Positions 16,727 through 25,025 of a stretch of 64,000 nucleotides of DNA are shown one piece after another. The notes under the pieces are model-generated. The model was not told the origin of the DNA, ran no database searches, and saw only the letters and a program-made list of their open reading frames with translations. Origin of the DNA: Caulobacter sp. (GTDB lineage Bacteria > Pseudomonadota > Alphaproteobacteria > Caulobacterales > Caulobacteraceae). The stretch spans positions 186,001-250,000 of the forward strand of contig NZ_JAGIBH010000004.1 of assembly GCF_017744445.1 (NCBI RefSeq), written 5' to 3'. Position 1 is the stretch's first letter. Each line of letters starts with the position of its first letter. The position numbers and the translations under genes were made by a program.

Positions 16727-18022
16727 TTATTTGGTTTTGATGCCGGTGATCTTGCAGCGGACGGTTCCGTAGTCCGCCGCGAGCTGCGTTGCTGAACCAA
16801 GGGCGATCAGGGCTCCCCCGGCATTCGGGATGCTTGGAATCGTGAACTTGTAGACGACGGCGTCAGTCAGCTTGTTGAAAAGCCAGACAGTCTTGCTGGA
16901 GCCCGTATCGGGATCCAGTGCGAGTACAAGATCCTGATTGTAACTGTTGCTGTAGGGTAGCTCTGACCAAATCTGGGACGAAGAAGTATTATAGCTGTGC
17001 GTGTATAGCGCCTCACCCATCCTGTTTACCCGGACTGGCGAGAAAGTCGTTAGCGGCGCAGTCCCGCAGCTGATGCACGCGAGTCCTTGATCCGCATTCC
17101 CACCATTGTTGTAGTACCCAAAATAGGCTTTGTAGACGCCCGTCGAGGTCTTCGTGATGAACGGCTGACCGATGACTCCAAGTATGGTCGATCCCGAGCC
17201 ATCGGTGTCGTATCGGACAGCGCCCAGGTAGGCGCCCGTCGTCGCGTTGCTAAAGTAGACATTCAATTCGGAATAGATATGCGACATCATTAAGCCGCCG
17301 CGAATGGCGAACGACGAGTACTGATTTGTCAGCTGCACCGTCCCCAGCGTCACATCCGCCAATTGCGTTGACGTCGCGGTGTTGTAGCGCTTCAGGGTCG
17401 ACGCAGACGTGGCCGCATAGATGATCCCGGTCTCGACGTCATAGGCCATGAACCAGACGATCGCCCCACCGAAGAGCGACGTCTCCGCACCCGCTAGGCC
17501 GCCAGCGCGGCGATAGGCGGCGGTCTTGGTGCTGTTACCGCCGTGCGTGTAGTAAAAGTTGCCACTGGCGTCAAAGAAAGCGCAGCGGGGAGATGCGCAT
17601 GCCAGTTGCGGTGAGATCGTCGGACTGGTTGCGGCCGCGCCGAGCGTCGCAAGACTCTGGGGCGAACCGGTCTGCTGCTCCGTGAAAACCGTGGGCTGGC
17701 CCAGCAACGTGTAGCTATTCTGGTTGCCCGTGAAGCGCATGAGGTTGCCGAAGATCGGCAACGCGGCGGTGGACAGCGTGGCGACGGCGTCGGCCTGGAT
17801 GATATCGGACCCAGACAGCCGCCAGCTATAGTCGCAGGGCATGTACGGCCTCCACGAGGAGCCGTTTAGCCGAAGGTTCAGGACCTTCCGACCCGGGTTG
17901 CTCCAGGTGAAATCGCGGATGACCAGACTTTCGTTGGCCGCCAGATCGAAAAGCGTCTGGCCCGCGGCGAGCTGGTTATAGTCGCAGGTGACGTCGCAGA
18001 TGACTTCGGTGGTATCGACCAT
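16727..18022 (-). CDS. Tail tip or receptor-binding protein, low-GC
   Basis: 431-residue protein rich in Ser, Thr, Tyr, Asn and Gly with repeated beta-propeller-like strands (FYYTHGGNSTKTAAYRR, VWFMAYDVETGIIYAATS, SSFAIRGGLMMSHIYSELN, VYKAYFGYYNNGGN). Such compositions are typical of receptor-binding parts of phage tails. The coding region is visibly poorer in G+C than its neighbours (stretches near 16.9-17.3 kb approach one half), suggesting recent exchange of the host-recognition gene. It follows the fibre gene by three bases. I recognise no named family, so binding specificity is unknown. Confidence 0.65.
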   Translation of the reverse strand: MVDTTEVICDVTCDYNQLAAGQTLFDLAANESLVIRDFTWSNPGRKVLNLRLNGSSWRPYMPCDYSWRLSGSDIIQADAVATLSTAALPIFGNLMRFTGNQNSYTLLGQPTVFTEQQTGSPQSLATLGAAATSPTISPQLACASPRCAFFDASGNFYYTHGGNSTKTAAYRRAGGLAGAETSLFGGAIVWFMAYDVETGIIYAATSASTLKRYNTATSTQLADVTLGTVQLTNQYSSFAIRGGLMMSHIYSELNVYFSNATTGAYLGAVRYDTDGSGSTILGVIGQPFITKTSTGVYKAYFGYYNNGGNADQGLACISCGTAPLTTFSPVRVNRMGEALYTHSYNTSSSQIWSELPYSNSYNQDLVLALDPDTGSSKTVWLFNKLTDAVVYKFTIPSIPNAGGALIALGSATQLAADYGTVRCKITGIKTK

Positions 18023-18025
18023 GGT

Positions 18026-18817
18026 CTAGAAAACTCCGTGTTTCATCAGGTAGGCGACCGGGACTTCGACGGGTTCGGGAGCCCATTCGAAGTCGAAGTC
18101 TGACGTGGATTTTTTCTTCAGCAGGTAGCCCTTCGCGCCACCCGTGGGGGTGCCGATGCCGGGAATGCCCTGCACGCCCTGCACGCCGGGCACCCCGCCG
18201 ATGCTGATGTTCCAGTTGCTGACCGAGCCGCTGCCGCCGGCCTGGGTGACGGCCACCGTCAGGGTCGCGCCGGCGTAAGACGTGCAGACGCCGACCATGA
18301 ACTTGGTCGGATCGCCTTGCGCGACGGCATAGATCGGCATGCCCTCGACGAAGCTTTCGTTGGCGTCGACGGTCCAGGTCTTGGTCCCCGTGCCCAGCGT
18401 GTTGGCGGTCAGAGACTTGGTCGAGAACGAGACGCCCGAGGCGACGTTCTGGATCTGGGTCAGGGTCGCGACGGCCTCGCTGGCCTTGGTGGTCGCGATG
18501 CCGGCTTGGGTGGTGGCCAGGGTCACTTGCCCGGCGGCCAGGGTCACCTGCCCCGCCGCCAACGTGACCTGGGCCGCCGCGAGCCCGACCTGATCGGCCG
18601 CCTGGGTGGCCTTGGCTGTCGCCGTCGCCGCCGAAGCCGCGGCGGCGGCCTTGTCCGCCGTGACCTGGACGGCTAGGCCGTAGACCTCGGTCGAGAGCGC
18701 ATTTGTCTCGGTCACGAAGGTCGGCATCTGTCCCAGGAAGGCGTCGGCCCTGGTGTTGAAGTTGGCGGGATCGTTGGTGGATGGCGGCGTCGGGAACGCC
18801 GTGATCTGTGCGGGCAC
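18026..18817 (-). CDS. Tail fibre protein with heptad repeats and short collagen-like segment
   Basis: 263-residue fibre. After an N-terminal PPSTNDPANFNTRADAFL segment typical of phage fibre attachment ends, there is an alanine/threonine-rich coiled coil including four seven-residue repeats around QVTLAAG (residues about 75-105), a beta-rich head (TKTWTVDANESFVEGM), a short collagen-like run (GVPGVQGVQGIPGIG, near residue 210) and a C-terminal tip. Trimeric coiled coil plus collagen-like triplets is usual in phage fibres. Start is GTG (18815-18817) with GAGGTC eight bases upstream, overlapping the end of the preceding gene's region. It precedes the variable tip protein gene. Confidence 0.78.
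   Translation of the reverse strand: MPAQITAFPTPPSTNDPANFNTRADAFLGQMPTFVTETNALSTEVYGLAVQVTADKAAAAASAATATAKATQAADQVGLAAAQVTLAAGQVTLAAGQVTLATTQAGIATTKASEAVATLTQIQNVASGVSFSTKSLTANTLGTGTKTWTVDANESFVEGMPIYAVAQGDPTKFMVGVCTSYAGATLTVAVTQAGGSGSVSNWNISIGGVPGVQGVQGIPGIGTPTGGAKGYLLKKKSTSDFDFEWAPEPVEVPVAYLMKHGVF
18516..18599 (-). repeat. Four 21-bp tandem repeats inside the fibre gene
   Basis: Units 18516-18536, 18537-18557, 18558-18578 and a weaker 18579-18599 encode the QVTLAAG-type heptads of the fibre coiled coil. Such repeats can change fibre length by slippage or recombination. Confidence 0.75.
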
Positions 18818-18821
18818 GGGG

Positions 18822-19970
18822 TCAGACCTCTTCGAGTTCGAGGGAAATCAGGGCGTCATCGGGCTGGTCCATGTTGATCGTGAACCGCTTGTAGACACCG
18901 ACGATGAGCAGGGCCGCGAAGTAGCCGCTCTCCTGGTCGTCCAGGCCCGACCACAGCGCCGGCACGGCGTTGAGGTCGTCGCGCAGCTGCAGGACCCGAT
19001 CGACGTCGGTCTTGCGGCAGCGCAGGGTCTGGACGGTGCGCGGCACCGAGCGGCGGGGCACCAGGGCGGCGGTCCCGAAGTCGTCGCGATCGATCTTCGA
19101 GAAGTTCAGGGCGTCGCTTTCGGCCTGGTGCTGGGTGGCGCCCAGATAGACCGACGTGCCCAGCACCACGCCGCCGCAGGTCACGGGACCGTTGGCCCTG
19201 GTCAGGGTGATGGTGATGACGGCGTTGGTGTACGGCGGCAGGTCGAAGCGCGCGAACTCCTGCCGGTAGCGGAACGCGCCGAAGAAGTAGTCGTACCAGC
19301 CGCTGGTCGGCCGGTTCAGCAGGTTGGCCGAGGCGGTGTAGACCGTCGCGCCGGCCACCGTGACCGTGACGGAAACCGTGTCGGCGACGATGCCGACGAC
19401 GCCGATCGAGTCCACGCGCTGGCCCGGCGTCAGCGACACCGTCAGCGGCGAGGCCGTGGTGGTGCCGGTGTTGCGCAGCAGGTCGAACATCGCCCAGCGG
19501 CTGGTCGGGCCGATGTCGGTCCACCAGCTGTCGCCGGTCGTGGCCGGGTTCTGACCCAGGTTCGCGGTCGTCGCCACGGTGTGCGAACCGCTCTGCGTCC
19601 CGCTACCCGAAAGCGGGGAACCACCGGCGCTGGCGGCGACCTTGAAGGTGTTCGCCGTATCGGCCAGCACGTAGTAGGTCGTCCCGGCGGCGATGGCCGA
19701 AGGCAGCGCGCCCGTCGTCGAGAACACCACCGGCGTGTCCGCGACGAGACCGTGGCCAGCCCAGGTCACAACGCCGTTCGAAGCGATCGTCACGTTGGCG
19801 ATCTTGCGGGCGACCGCCTCGTAAAGGCGGTGAGTGGTCGGGCTGAAGACCTTGTCGCCGTTCTTGTAGGCCGTGGTCGCGCTCCAGGCCGCCTCCCCTG
19901 CCGAGGGTTCGGCGCAGGTGGTGCTGGTCAGGATGGCGGGCGTGATCGTGATGGGAGGAAGCGCGCGCAT
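18822..19970 (-). CDS. Distal tail / minor tail protein with carbohydrate-binding-like module
   Basis: 382-residue protein encoded directly after the tape measure (its ATG overlaps the tape measure stop, TGATG), the usual place of the distal tail or baseplate hub protein. Residues about 28-55 (AWSATTAYKNGDKVFSPTTHRLYEA) resemble a small CBM5/12-type carbohydrate-binding module. The middle is beta-rich with SLTPGQRVDSIGVVG and WYDYFFGAFRYRQEFARFDLPPY, and the C-terminal half (RRSVPRTVQTLRCRKTDVDRVLQLRDDL) resembles the conserved part of phage minor tail proteins. It likely joins the tube end to the fibre. Assignment is by position and general resemblance, not a proven family. Confidence 0.65.
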   Translation of the reverse strand: MRALPPITITPAILTSTTCAEPSAGEAAWSATTAYKNGDKVFSPTTHRLYEAVARKIANVTIASNGVVTWAGHGLVADTPVVFSTTGALPSAIAAGTTYYVLADTANTFKVAASAGGSPLSGSGTQSGSHTVATTANLGQNPATTGDSWWTDIGPTSRWAMFDLLRNTGTTTASPLTVSLTPGQRVDSIGVVGIVADTVSVTVTVAGATVYTASANLLNRPTSGWYDYFFGAFRYRQEFARFDLPPYTNAVITITLTRANGPVTCGGVVLGTSVYLGATQHQAESDALNFSKIDRDDFGTAALVPRRSVPRTVQTLRCRKTDVDRVLQLRDDLNAVPALWSGLDDQESGYFAALLIVGVYKRFTINMDQPDDALISLELEEV

Positions 19971-22900
19971 CAGGCAGCCGCCTGTGTCTGCATGGCGCGG
20001 CCGCCCTCGGTGACGTTGGTCAAGGTGCGCTCCATCTTGTCATTGCTGGTGGCGATGCGAGCGCTGGTGGCGCGAAGCTCGGCGAGCTCCGCGCGCAGGC
20101 GCTGCAGTTCCTGGATCAGGGCCCGGTCGCCCTTTTGGTCGGCGCGCTGGACGTTGACAGCTTCGCCAGGGCTCAGGGCCAGGCCGAAGAACTTGGAGTC
20201 CGGAGGACCCGAGCCACCAACCTCGAAGCTGCCGCCGGTGGCGTAGCCCTGGATGAGCCGCTGGTATTCCAGGTAGTCGTACTGGTCCTTGTTCCGAACC
20301 TTGAAGGTCTGCAGCAGGGAGTAGGCCTGCGTGCCGGGAATCATGACCTCGAACGGGATATTGTGCTCGGCGTAGAAGGCCGGATCCCGCAGGGATTCGG
20401 TGTAGGCCATCTGCCCCAGCATGGCGTCGTAGTTGTACTTGCCATCCAGGGTCTTGGTGAGGTCGACAGCGCTGCCGCCCGCGCCGGAGCCCGTCGTCGG
20501 CGGCGCCGGATTGCCCAGGCCCAGGTTGGAGCCGTCCACCGAGACGACGCCCGCCGACCGGGCCGCTGCCAGTGCGCCGCGCAGGCTGAAGATCGCCTGC
20601 TCGACCGAGACGACGCTGGCGTTGATCTGGATTAGCCCCTGCACCGAAGCGTCCAGCGCATCGAGCTGGCGCTGAGCGATCGAGACCTGGCGATCGGCCG
20701 TATCCGCCGCCTCGTCCACCGCGTTTCGCACCAGGCCGACGTCACGCAGATAGTCCAGGCTGGTCGACACGTAGTCGCGCGAGGCCGCCGTGAACGCCTC
20801 GCCCTCGCTCTGCAGCCGCCCCATGGCGTCGGGATCGCCCAGGCGGGCCATGGCCGCGGTCGACAGGAACGTCTCCCGCGTCCGGCGATAGCGCGCGCCC
20901 GGATCGGTTCCGGCGATCGTGTCCGTCAGGCTGCCGCTGAACGTCCGCAGCGACGCGGACAGCTCCTTGAACTTGTCCTTGGTCGCCTGGATGGCTTCCT
21001 GTTCGCGCTCATAGGCCTGGGTCAGCACGTCGCGCGCGGCCGACACCTTCTCGGCGGCGTCCTGCGCGGCCCAGGTGCGCCGCATGTAGTCCTTCTGGAC
21101 GTCGTCCTCGACCTCGGCCAGGGCCAGGTCCCGCCGCATGTTCTTGGCCAGGTCGGTGTAACCTTGGGCGTCCCAAAGATCGGCCAGGGCGTTCGAACGA
21201 TCCCTCGCCAAGGCTTTGTCCTTGGCTTCCTTCTCGGCGGCTTCGGCGGCCACCGTGGCCGCGTCCTCCACGGCCCACAGGGTCTTGAGCAGCGGCAGCA
21301 GCGAGGCGTCGAGCGCCTTGACGGCCTCCTCCTCGGCCGCCCGGGACTTGGCCAGCTTGTCAGCCGGCTTCATGACCAGATCGTCGATCCGGTCCTGGAT
21401 CGACTTGGCCTTGTCATCGACCGCCGCCTTGGTCGTCTCAGCCGCCGTGGCGACCTTGTCGAAGGCCGGGGCCAGCTTCATCATCGCCGCGTAGAGTTCG
21501 GCGCCCGCCTCAGTCGAGACGTCCAGACCCAGGACCGTCTTCGCGAAGCCGTCGCGCGTCAGGTCGGTCGGCAGCTTCAGACGGGCCAGCTCGCCCGTCA
21601 CGGACTCCTTCACTGGCTTCAGCCGCTCGTCCTCGCTCAGGAAGTGCTCGGCGAAGAAGGCGGTCTGCGCGGTGAGTTCTTCCAGGCCGCCCGAAAGCTT
21701 GACCAGGCGTTCGCGCGCGGCGTCGGTCGCGTCGCCGACCGTACTGAACACCATGCCGAGCGAGGCCAAGGCCTCGTTGACGCTCTTGATGTCGGCCTCG
21801 CGCTGCTTGGCGTCCTCGATATCGAAGAGCTGTTGCTGCCTCGCCTGATTCGCCGGCGCGATCCCGTTGAGGGTCTGCTGCCGCCGCAGTCGTTTCGCCG
21901 TCGCGGTATCGCCGCTTGCCTCGGCGATCTGGATGTCCAGATCGTAGCCCTGGGCCGCGATCTGCGCCTGCCGTTGCGCCTCCTCGGCGGCGGCCTGGGC
22001 CTTGGCCTGTTTCTTGGCCTTCGAGGAGCCGAAAAGGCTGCCGATGCCGCCCAGTACGGCGCCGATGGCGGCGCCGGCGACGTTGCCGATACCGGGAATG
22101 ATCGTGCCGGCGGCGGCCAGGGATGCGACGAGGCTCATGCCTCCCAGCGCGCCCGACGCGGCGCCGCTGATGGCGGATCCTGTCCTGCCGCCGACAATCC
22201 CGCCAACGCCTTGAGCAACGCCAGCCAGCGCCGTGAACTTATCCGCGGCCGTACCGGTCTTCCCGAACGCCTTCTCCAATTGACCAAGAAGACCGACCAT
22301 AGAGCCGAGGGCGCCGGTCCAATCGTTCTTGTTCAGCGCCGTTGCGATGCCTTCGATGCTGATCCGCGTGGCGTCCGCCTGAGCGACGTTCTTAGCCAGG
22401 GCTTCGGCGACATCCTCGAAAATGGTCGAGAAATGAGGGCCATCCCCAATGATCTCGCGCATCGTGTGTAGCGTTTCGCGCTGCTGCGCCGCGACGGCCC
22501 TCTGCGCTTCCTCGGCGCCTCTAGTGACGGCGGTCTGCTGCTCCCATTGATCTCGCAATTCCACGAGACGATCATGAAGCTGAGAGGTCGGCGCCTTCAG
22601 GATTTCCAGGTTGATTTGACGCCGACGGATCTCCTCATTCGAGAGACCCATTGTCGCGATTTCCTCGGACAAGGCATCGGCGAAGTCCTTGGAAGACTGC
22701 GCGCCTCGCGACCAGGCCTCGTCCTCAGCCGACAGCGCGGCAGTATGGCCTTTGACGGCCTGTGTATGAACGATGGTGGCGGCTTGCGCCTTCTGCAGCT
22801 CCTTGCCGTGCGCCACAATCGCTTTGCTGGCGCGCTCGTATCCAACGTCGAGATTTGCAATTCCGCCGTTGGCGGCATCAATGGCAGCCTGAGCAGCACC

Positions 22901-24085
22901 CTTCTCCCGATTGAGTTCCGAGCCTGCGCGCCCCCCCGCAGTCGAAAGGCGGCGATCCCGATAGGTTCCGCGTGGCCCGGTCTTCTCCGTGACGACCCCA
23001 TCTTGCAGGTCCGCCAAACGCGCTTCGGCGCCCGCTTTCTTGGCCATTAAGTCCGCACGGGCGACCTCATAGGTCGCCTTCGCTCGATCCAGCTGAGCCT
23101 TGGTGTACTCCTTGACGTTCACCGTGACCCCAGGCGTCGGGTCCTGACTCAAGATGTTGTTGAGGTCAGATATGGCTTTGGCCGAGATATCGCTCGCACC
23201 AGCTGCAGCGGTGGACGACTGGGCCGCATCACGCTGAGCGAACGCGAGCGCCGCCACGCCGGCGATCAACGCACCGACGACCAAGCCAATCGGACCACCG
23301 ACCGCCCCCAGGAGCGCGGCGCCCAGCCCTCGAGACGCGACGGCCGCCTCGGTCGTCGCCGCCGTCGCGACCACAGCGGTTTCCGCGGCTATGACATTCT
23401 TGGCCGCAGCCTCGGTCGCGGCAGCGGCCTGCAGATGCAACGCGCCGGCGGCGCCTCCTGAAGCGGCCGCGAGCGACACATTGGCCGACGCCGCCTCTCC
23501 AGCCGAGGCCGCAGCGATCTTGGAAACAAGGGTCTGCGCAGCCTGCGCGCCTGCGATCGTGAGGAGGCTCGCCGCCAGACTTCCGGCTGAACCGCCAAGC
23601 TGGCCAAGGACGCCACCCAGATCCGCGCCGTCGATTTTTGCCTTCACAAGAACCTTGGAAACGTCAGCGGTCTTGGCGGCCAACGTCTTCAAGGGATCTT
23701 CGCCTGATGCGATCTTGGCGAACGTATCGATCAGGACACCGCTCAGCTCCTTGGCAGCGTCGCGCGAGGCTTTCAGCTGATCGGCGCTCGCTTTTGCGGC
23801 GGCTTCCGTCGTCTTCAATGCGCTGCTGGCTGGCGCCTGGACCTTGGCGATCTCTGCTTGAGCCAGCGCAGCCGCCCGGGTAGCCGCCGCGTGATCGTTC
23901 AGACTCTTGGTGATGGCGCTGAGATCCGTCGCCCCCCGCGATGCTTGCTTGTTCAAGTCGGCGATCGCCGCAGCCAAGCGGTCGGCAGCCTGCGTCGCGG
24001 TGCGCTGCGCCGAAGCCAACGAGTCCGTTGCGCGAGCAGATTTGCCCAACTGCGAGATCAGCTCATCCAGATCCTTGTCAGCCAC
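19970..24085 (-). CDS. Tail tape measure protein
   Basis: 1371-residue, largely helical, Ala/Lys/Glu-rich protein, the largest in the block. It has coiled coils at both ends, two hydrophobic glycine-rich zones (GGPIGLVVGALIAGVAALAF near residue 265; IIPGIGNVAGAAIGAVLGGI near 650) and the usual non-repetitive helical filler. In long-tailed phages this protein sets tail length, about 0.15 nm per residue, which would predict a tail near 200 nm. Start is GTG (24083-24085) with GGGAGAG seven bases upstream. It follows the G/GT chaperone gene, exactly the order in siphophages. Frame is intact, so the block is not simply decaying. Confidence 0.92.
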   Translation of the reverse strand: MADKDLDELISQLGKSARATDSLASAQRTATQAADRLAAAIADLNKQASRGATDLSAITKSLNDHAAATRAAALAQAEIAKVQAPASSALKTTEAAAKASADQLKASRDAAKELSGVLIDTFAKIASGEDPLKTLAAKTADVSKVLVKAKIDGADLGGVLGQLGGSAGSLAASLLTIAGAQAAQTLVSKIAAASAGEAASANVSLAAASGGAAGALHLQAAAATEAAAKNVIAAETAVVATAATTEAAVASRGLGAALLGAVGGPIGLVVGALIAGVAALAFAQRDAAQSSTAAAGASDISAKAISDLNNILSQDPTPGVTVNVKEYTKAQLDRAKATYEVARADLMAKKAGAEARLADLQDGVVTEKTGPRGTYRDRRLSTAGGRAGSELNREKGAAQAAIDAANGGIANLDVGYERASKAIVAHGKELQKAQAATIVHTQAVKGHTAALSAEDEAWSRGAQSSKDFADALSEEIATMGLSNEEIRRRQINLEILKAPTSQLHDRLVELRDQWEQQTAVTRGAEEAQRAVAAQQRETLHTMREIIGDGPHFSTIFEDVAEALAKNVAQADATRISIEGIATALNKNDWTGALGSMVGLLGQLEKAFGKTGTAADKFTALAGVAQGVGGIVGGRTGSAISGAASGALGGMSLVASLAAAGTIIPGIGNVAGAAIGAVLGGIGSLFGSSKAKKQAKAQAAAEEAQRQAQIAAQGYDLDIQIAEASGDTATAKRLRRQQTLNGIAPANQARQQQLFDIEDAKQREADIKSVNEALASLGMVFSTVGDATDAARERLVKLSGGLEELTAQTAFFAEHFLSEDERLKPVKESVTGELARLKLPTDLTRDGFAKTVLGLDVSTEAGAELYAAMMKLAPAFDKVATAAETTKAAVDDKAKSIQDRIDDLVMKPADKLAKSRAAEEEAVKALDASLLPLLKTLWAVEDAATVAAEAAEKEAKDKALARDRSNALADLWDAQGYTDLAKNMRRDLALAEVEDDVQKDYMRRTWAAQDAAEKVSAARDVLTQAYEREQEAIQATKDKFKELSASLRTFSGSLTDTIAGTDPGARYRRTRETFLSTAAMARLGDPDAMGRLQSEGEAFTAASRDYVSTSLDYLRDVGLVRNAVDEAADTADRQVSIAQRQLDALDASVQGLIQINASVVSVEQAIFSLRGALAAARSAGVVSVDGSNLGLGNPAPPTTGSGAGGSAVDLTKTLDGKYNYDAMLGQMAYTESLRDPAFYAEHNIPFEVMIPGTQAYSLLQTFKVRNKDQYDYLEYQRLIQGYATGGSFEVGGSGPPDSKFFGLALSPGEAVNVQRADQKGDRALIQELQRLRAELAELRATSARIATSNDKMERTLTNVTEGGRAMQTQAAA

Positions 24086-24145
24086 AACGGCTCTCCCAAA
24101 AAGTTCGGGCCGCGCCTCGGTGAAGAGGCGCAGCCCGGTTGGTGG

Positions 24146-24936
24146 TCAGCCGCCCTTGGCGGGGGCCGTCATCGTCAGAAGGTGTTCGGCGTCCAGGGCG
24201 ATCAGGGCCCGGCGTTCCCACGGCTCCAGCCGCACGCCCTCGTCGCGTTCCCAGGCCTGGATCTCCAGGCGCGAGAGGCGCGAGGGGCCAAAGCCGCCCG
24301 ACTGGCGGGTCTGGCACAGGTCGGCGTACCAGCCCCAGAGGTGGGCGACGTACGACGACAGCGGCGGCGGGTTGGCGAGCCGCCAGGTCGCTTCCGGATC
24401 GCCCTGGCGGGCCAGGCTCTCCAAGTGCGTCCGCAGCGGCTCGCCGTCATCCTGCCGGCCGGCGAGCTCGAACTGCTCGCGGGCATAGGCTGTCAGGCCG
24501 CGGACTTGCCCGGCATAAAATTTCCGAGGGTGTTCGAGGCCGTGGTGACCTGCTCGGCGATCTCGGAATTGCGGCTGACCAGGCGGAAGGCGTTCTCGGC
24601 CGACCACTCCTGCTTGATGCCGCGCCAGCCGACCAGGCGGATGGCGGTCAGGCGGTGGCCGAAGGCGATGTCGTCCTCGATCGGCGTGAAGTCGGCCTTT
24701 TCGGGGTTCGAGCGGCCGGTCATGGCGGCGGCCACGGCCTGCTTCTTGCGGCGATCGTTGACGAGGCGGTTCACCTCGCCTTGCACCTTCTCGGACTGGC
24801 CGCCCAGCACCAGCAGGAAGACGCCGGAGCCGCTGCCATCGGCGCGGATGTACTCGACTTCGAAGGGCGTATCGCCGGCGGCGACGGCGTCGAGGTCGTT
24901 CAGGTCGAACAGGGTTTCGGTCGAGAACTTGGTCAT
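24146..24936 (-). CDS. Tail assembly chaperone GT fusion made by -1 ribosomal frameshift
   Basis: Predicted 263-residue fusion: residues 1-140 come from the upstream frame (24936-24517), then ribosomes slip -1 at A-AAT-TTT and read TAT GCC GGG onward to the stop at 24146, adding 123 residues (YAGQVRGLTAYAREQFELAG...). The downstream frame has no convincing start of its own: its first in-frame ATG (24607) lies deep inside the upstream gene without a ribosome site. In lambda and most long-tailed phages the minor GT product binds the tape measure through T and the tube protein through G. The gene pair lies between tube and tape measure genes, as expected. Slippage is predicted, not shown. Confidence 0.85.
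24493..24936 (-). CDS. Tail assembly chaperone G (unshifted product)
   Basis: 147-residue major product of the chaperone gene, ending seven codons after the slippery site (NFMPGKSAA). The sequence is beta then helical (FEVEYIRADGSGSGVFLLVLGGQSEKVQGEVNRLVNDRRKKQAVAAA) and resembles phage G proteins that coat the tape measure before tube polymerisation. The ATG 24934-24936 is preceded by AAGGACAAAGCGAC. It lies between the tail tube gene (89 bp upstream) and the tape measure gene. Confidence 0.82.
   Translation of the reverse strand: MTKFSTETLFDLNDLDAVAAGDTPFEVEYIRADGSGSGVFLLVLGGQSEKVQGEVNRLVNDRRKKQAVAAAMTGRSNPEKADFTPIEDDIAFGHRLTAIRLVGWRGIKQEWSAENAFRLVSRNSEIAEQVTTASNTLGNFMPGKSAA
24517..24523 (-). 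other. Programmed -1 frameshift slippery heptamer
   Basis: On the coding (minus) strand the heptamer is A AAT TTT in the zero frame, a canonical X-XXY-YYZ site: both tRNAs re-pair after a one-base backward slip (AAT to AAA, TTT to TTT). It lies in the last 30 nt of the G frame and leads exactly into the open T frame. Confidence 0.85.
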
Positions 24937-25025
24937 GTCGCTTTGTCCTTGGGAAAAGGACGGCCGGGCGCGACCCGGCCGTTGAGTTGAGGGGACTTTA
25001 GAGGGAGGGAGAAGGGCCGGGCCGG

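Noticed and set aside
18516-18599. CRISPR-like array
   Set aside because: The 21-bp units are contiguous coding repeats for fibre heptads, with no spacers.
24146-24607. Independent gene starting at ATG 24607
   Set aside because: No ribosome site, start buried in the G gene; the sequence supports expression as a -1 frameshift extension instead.
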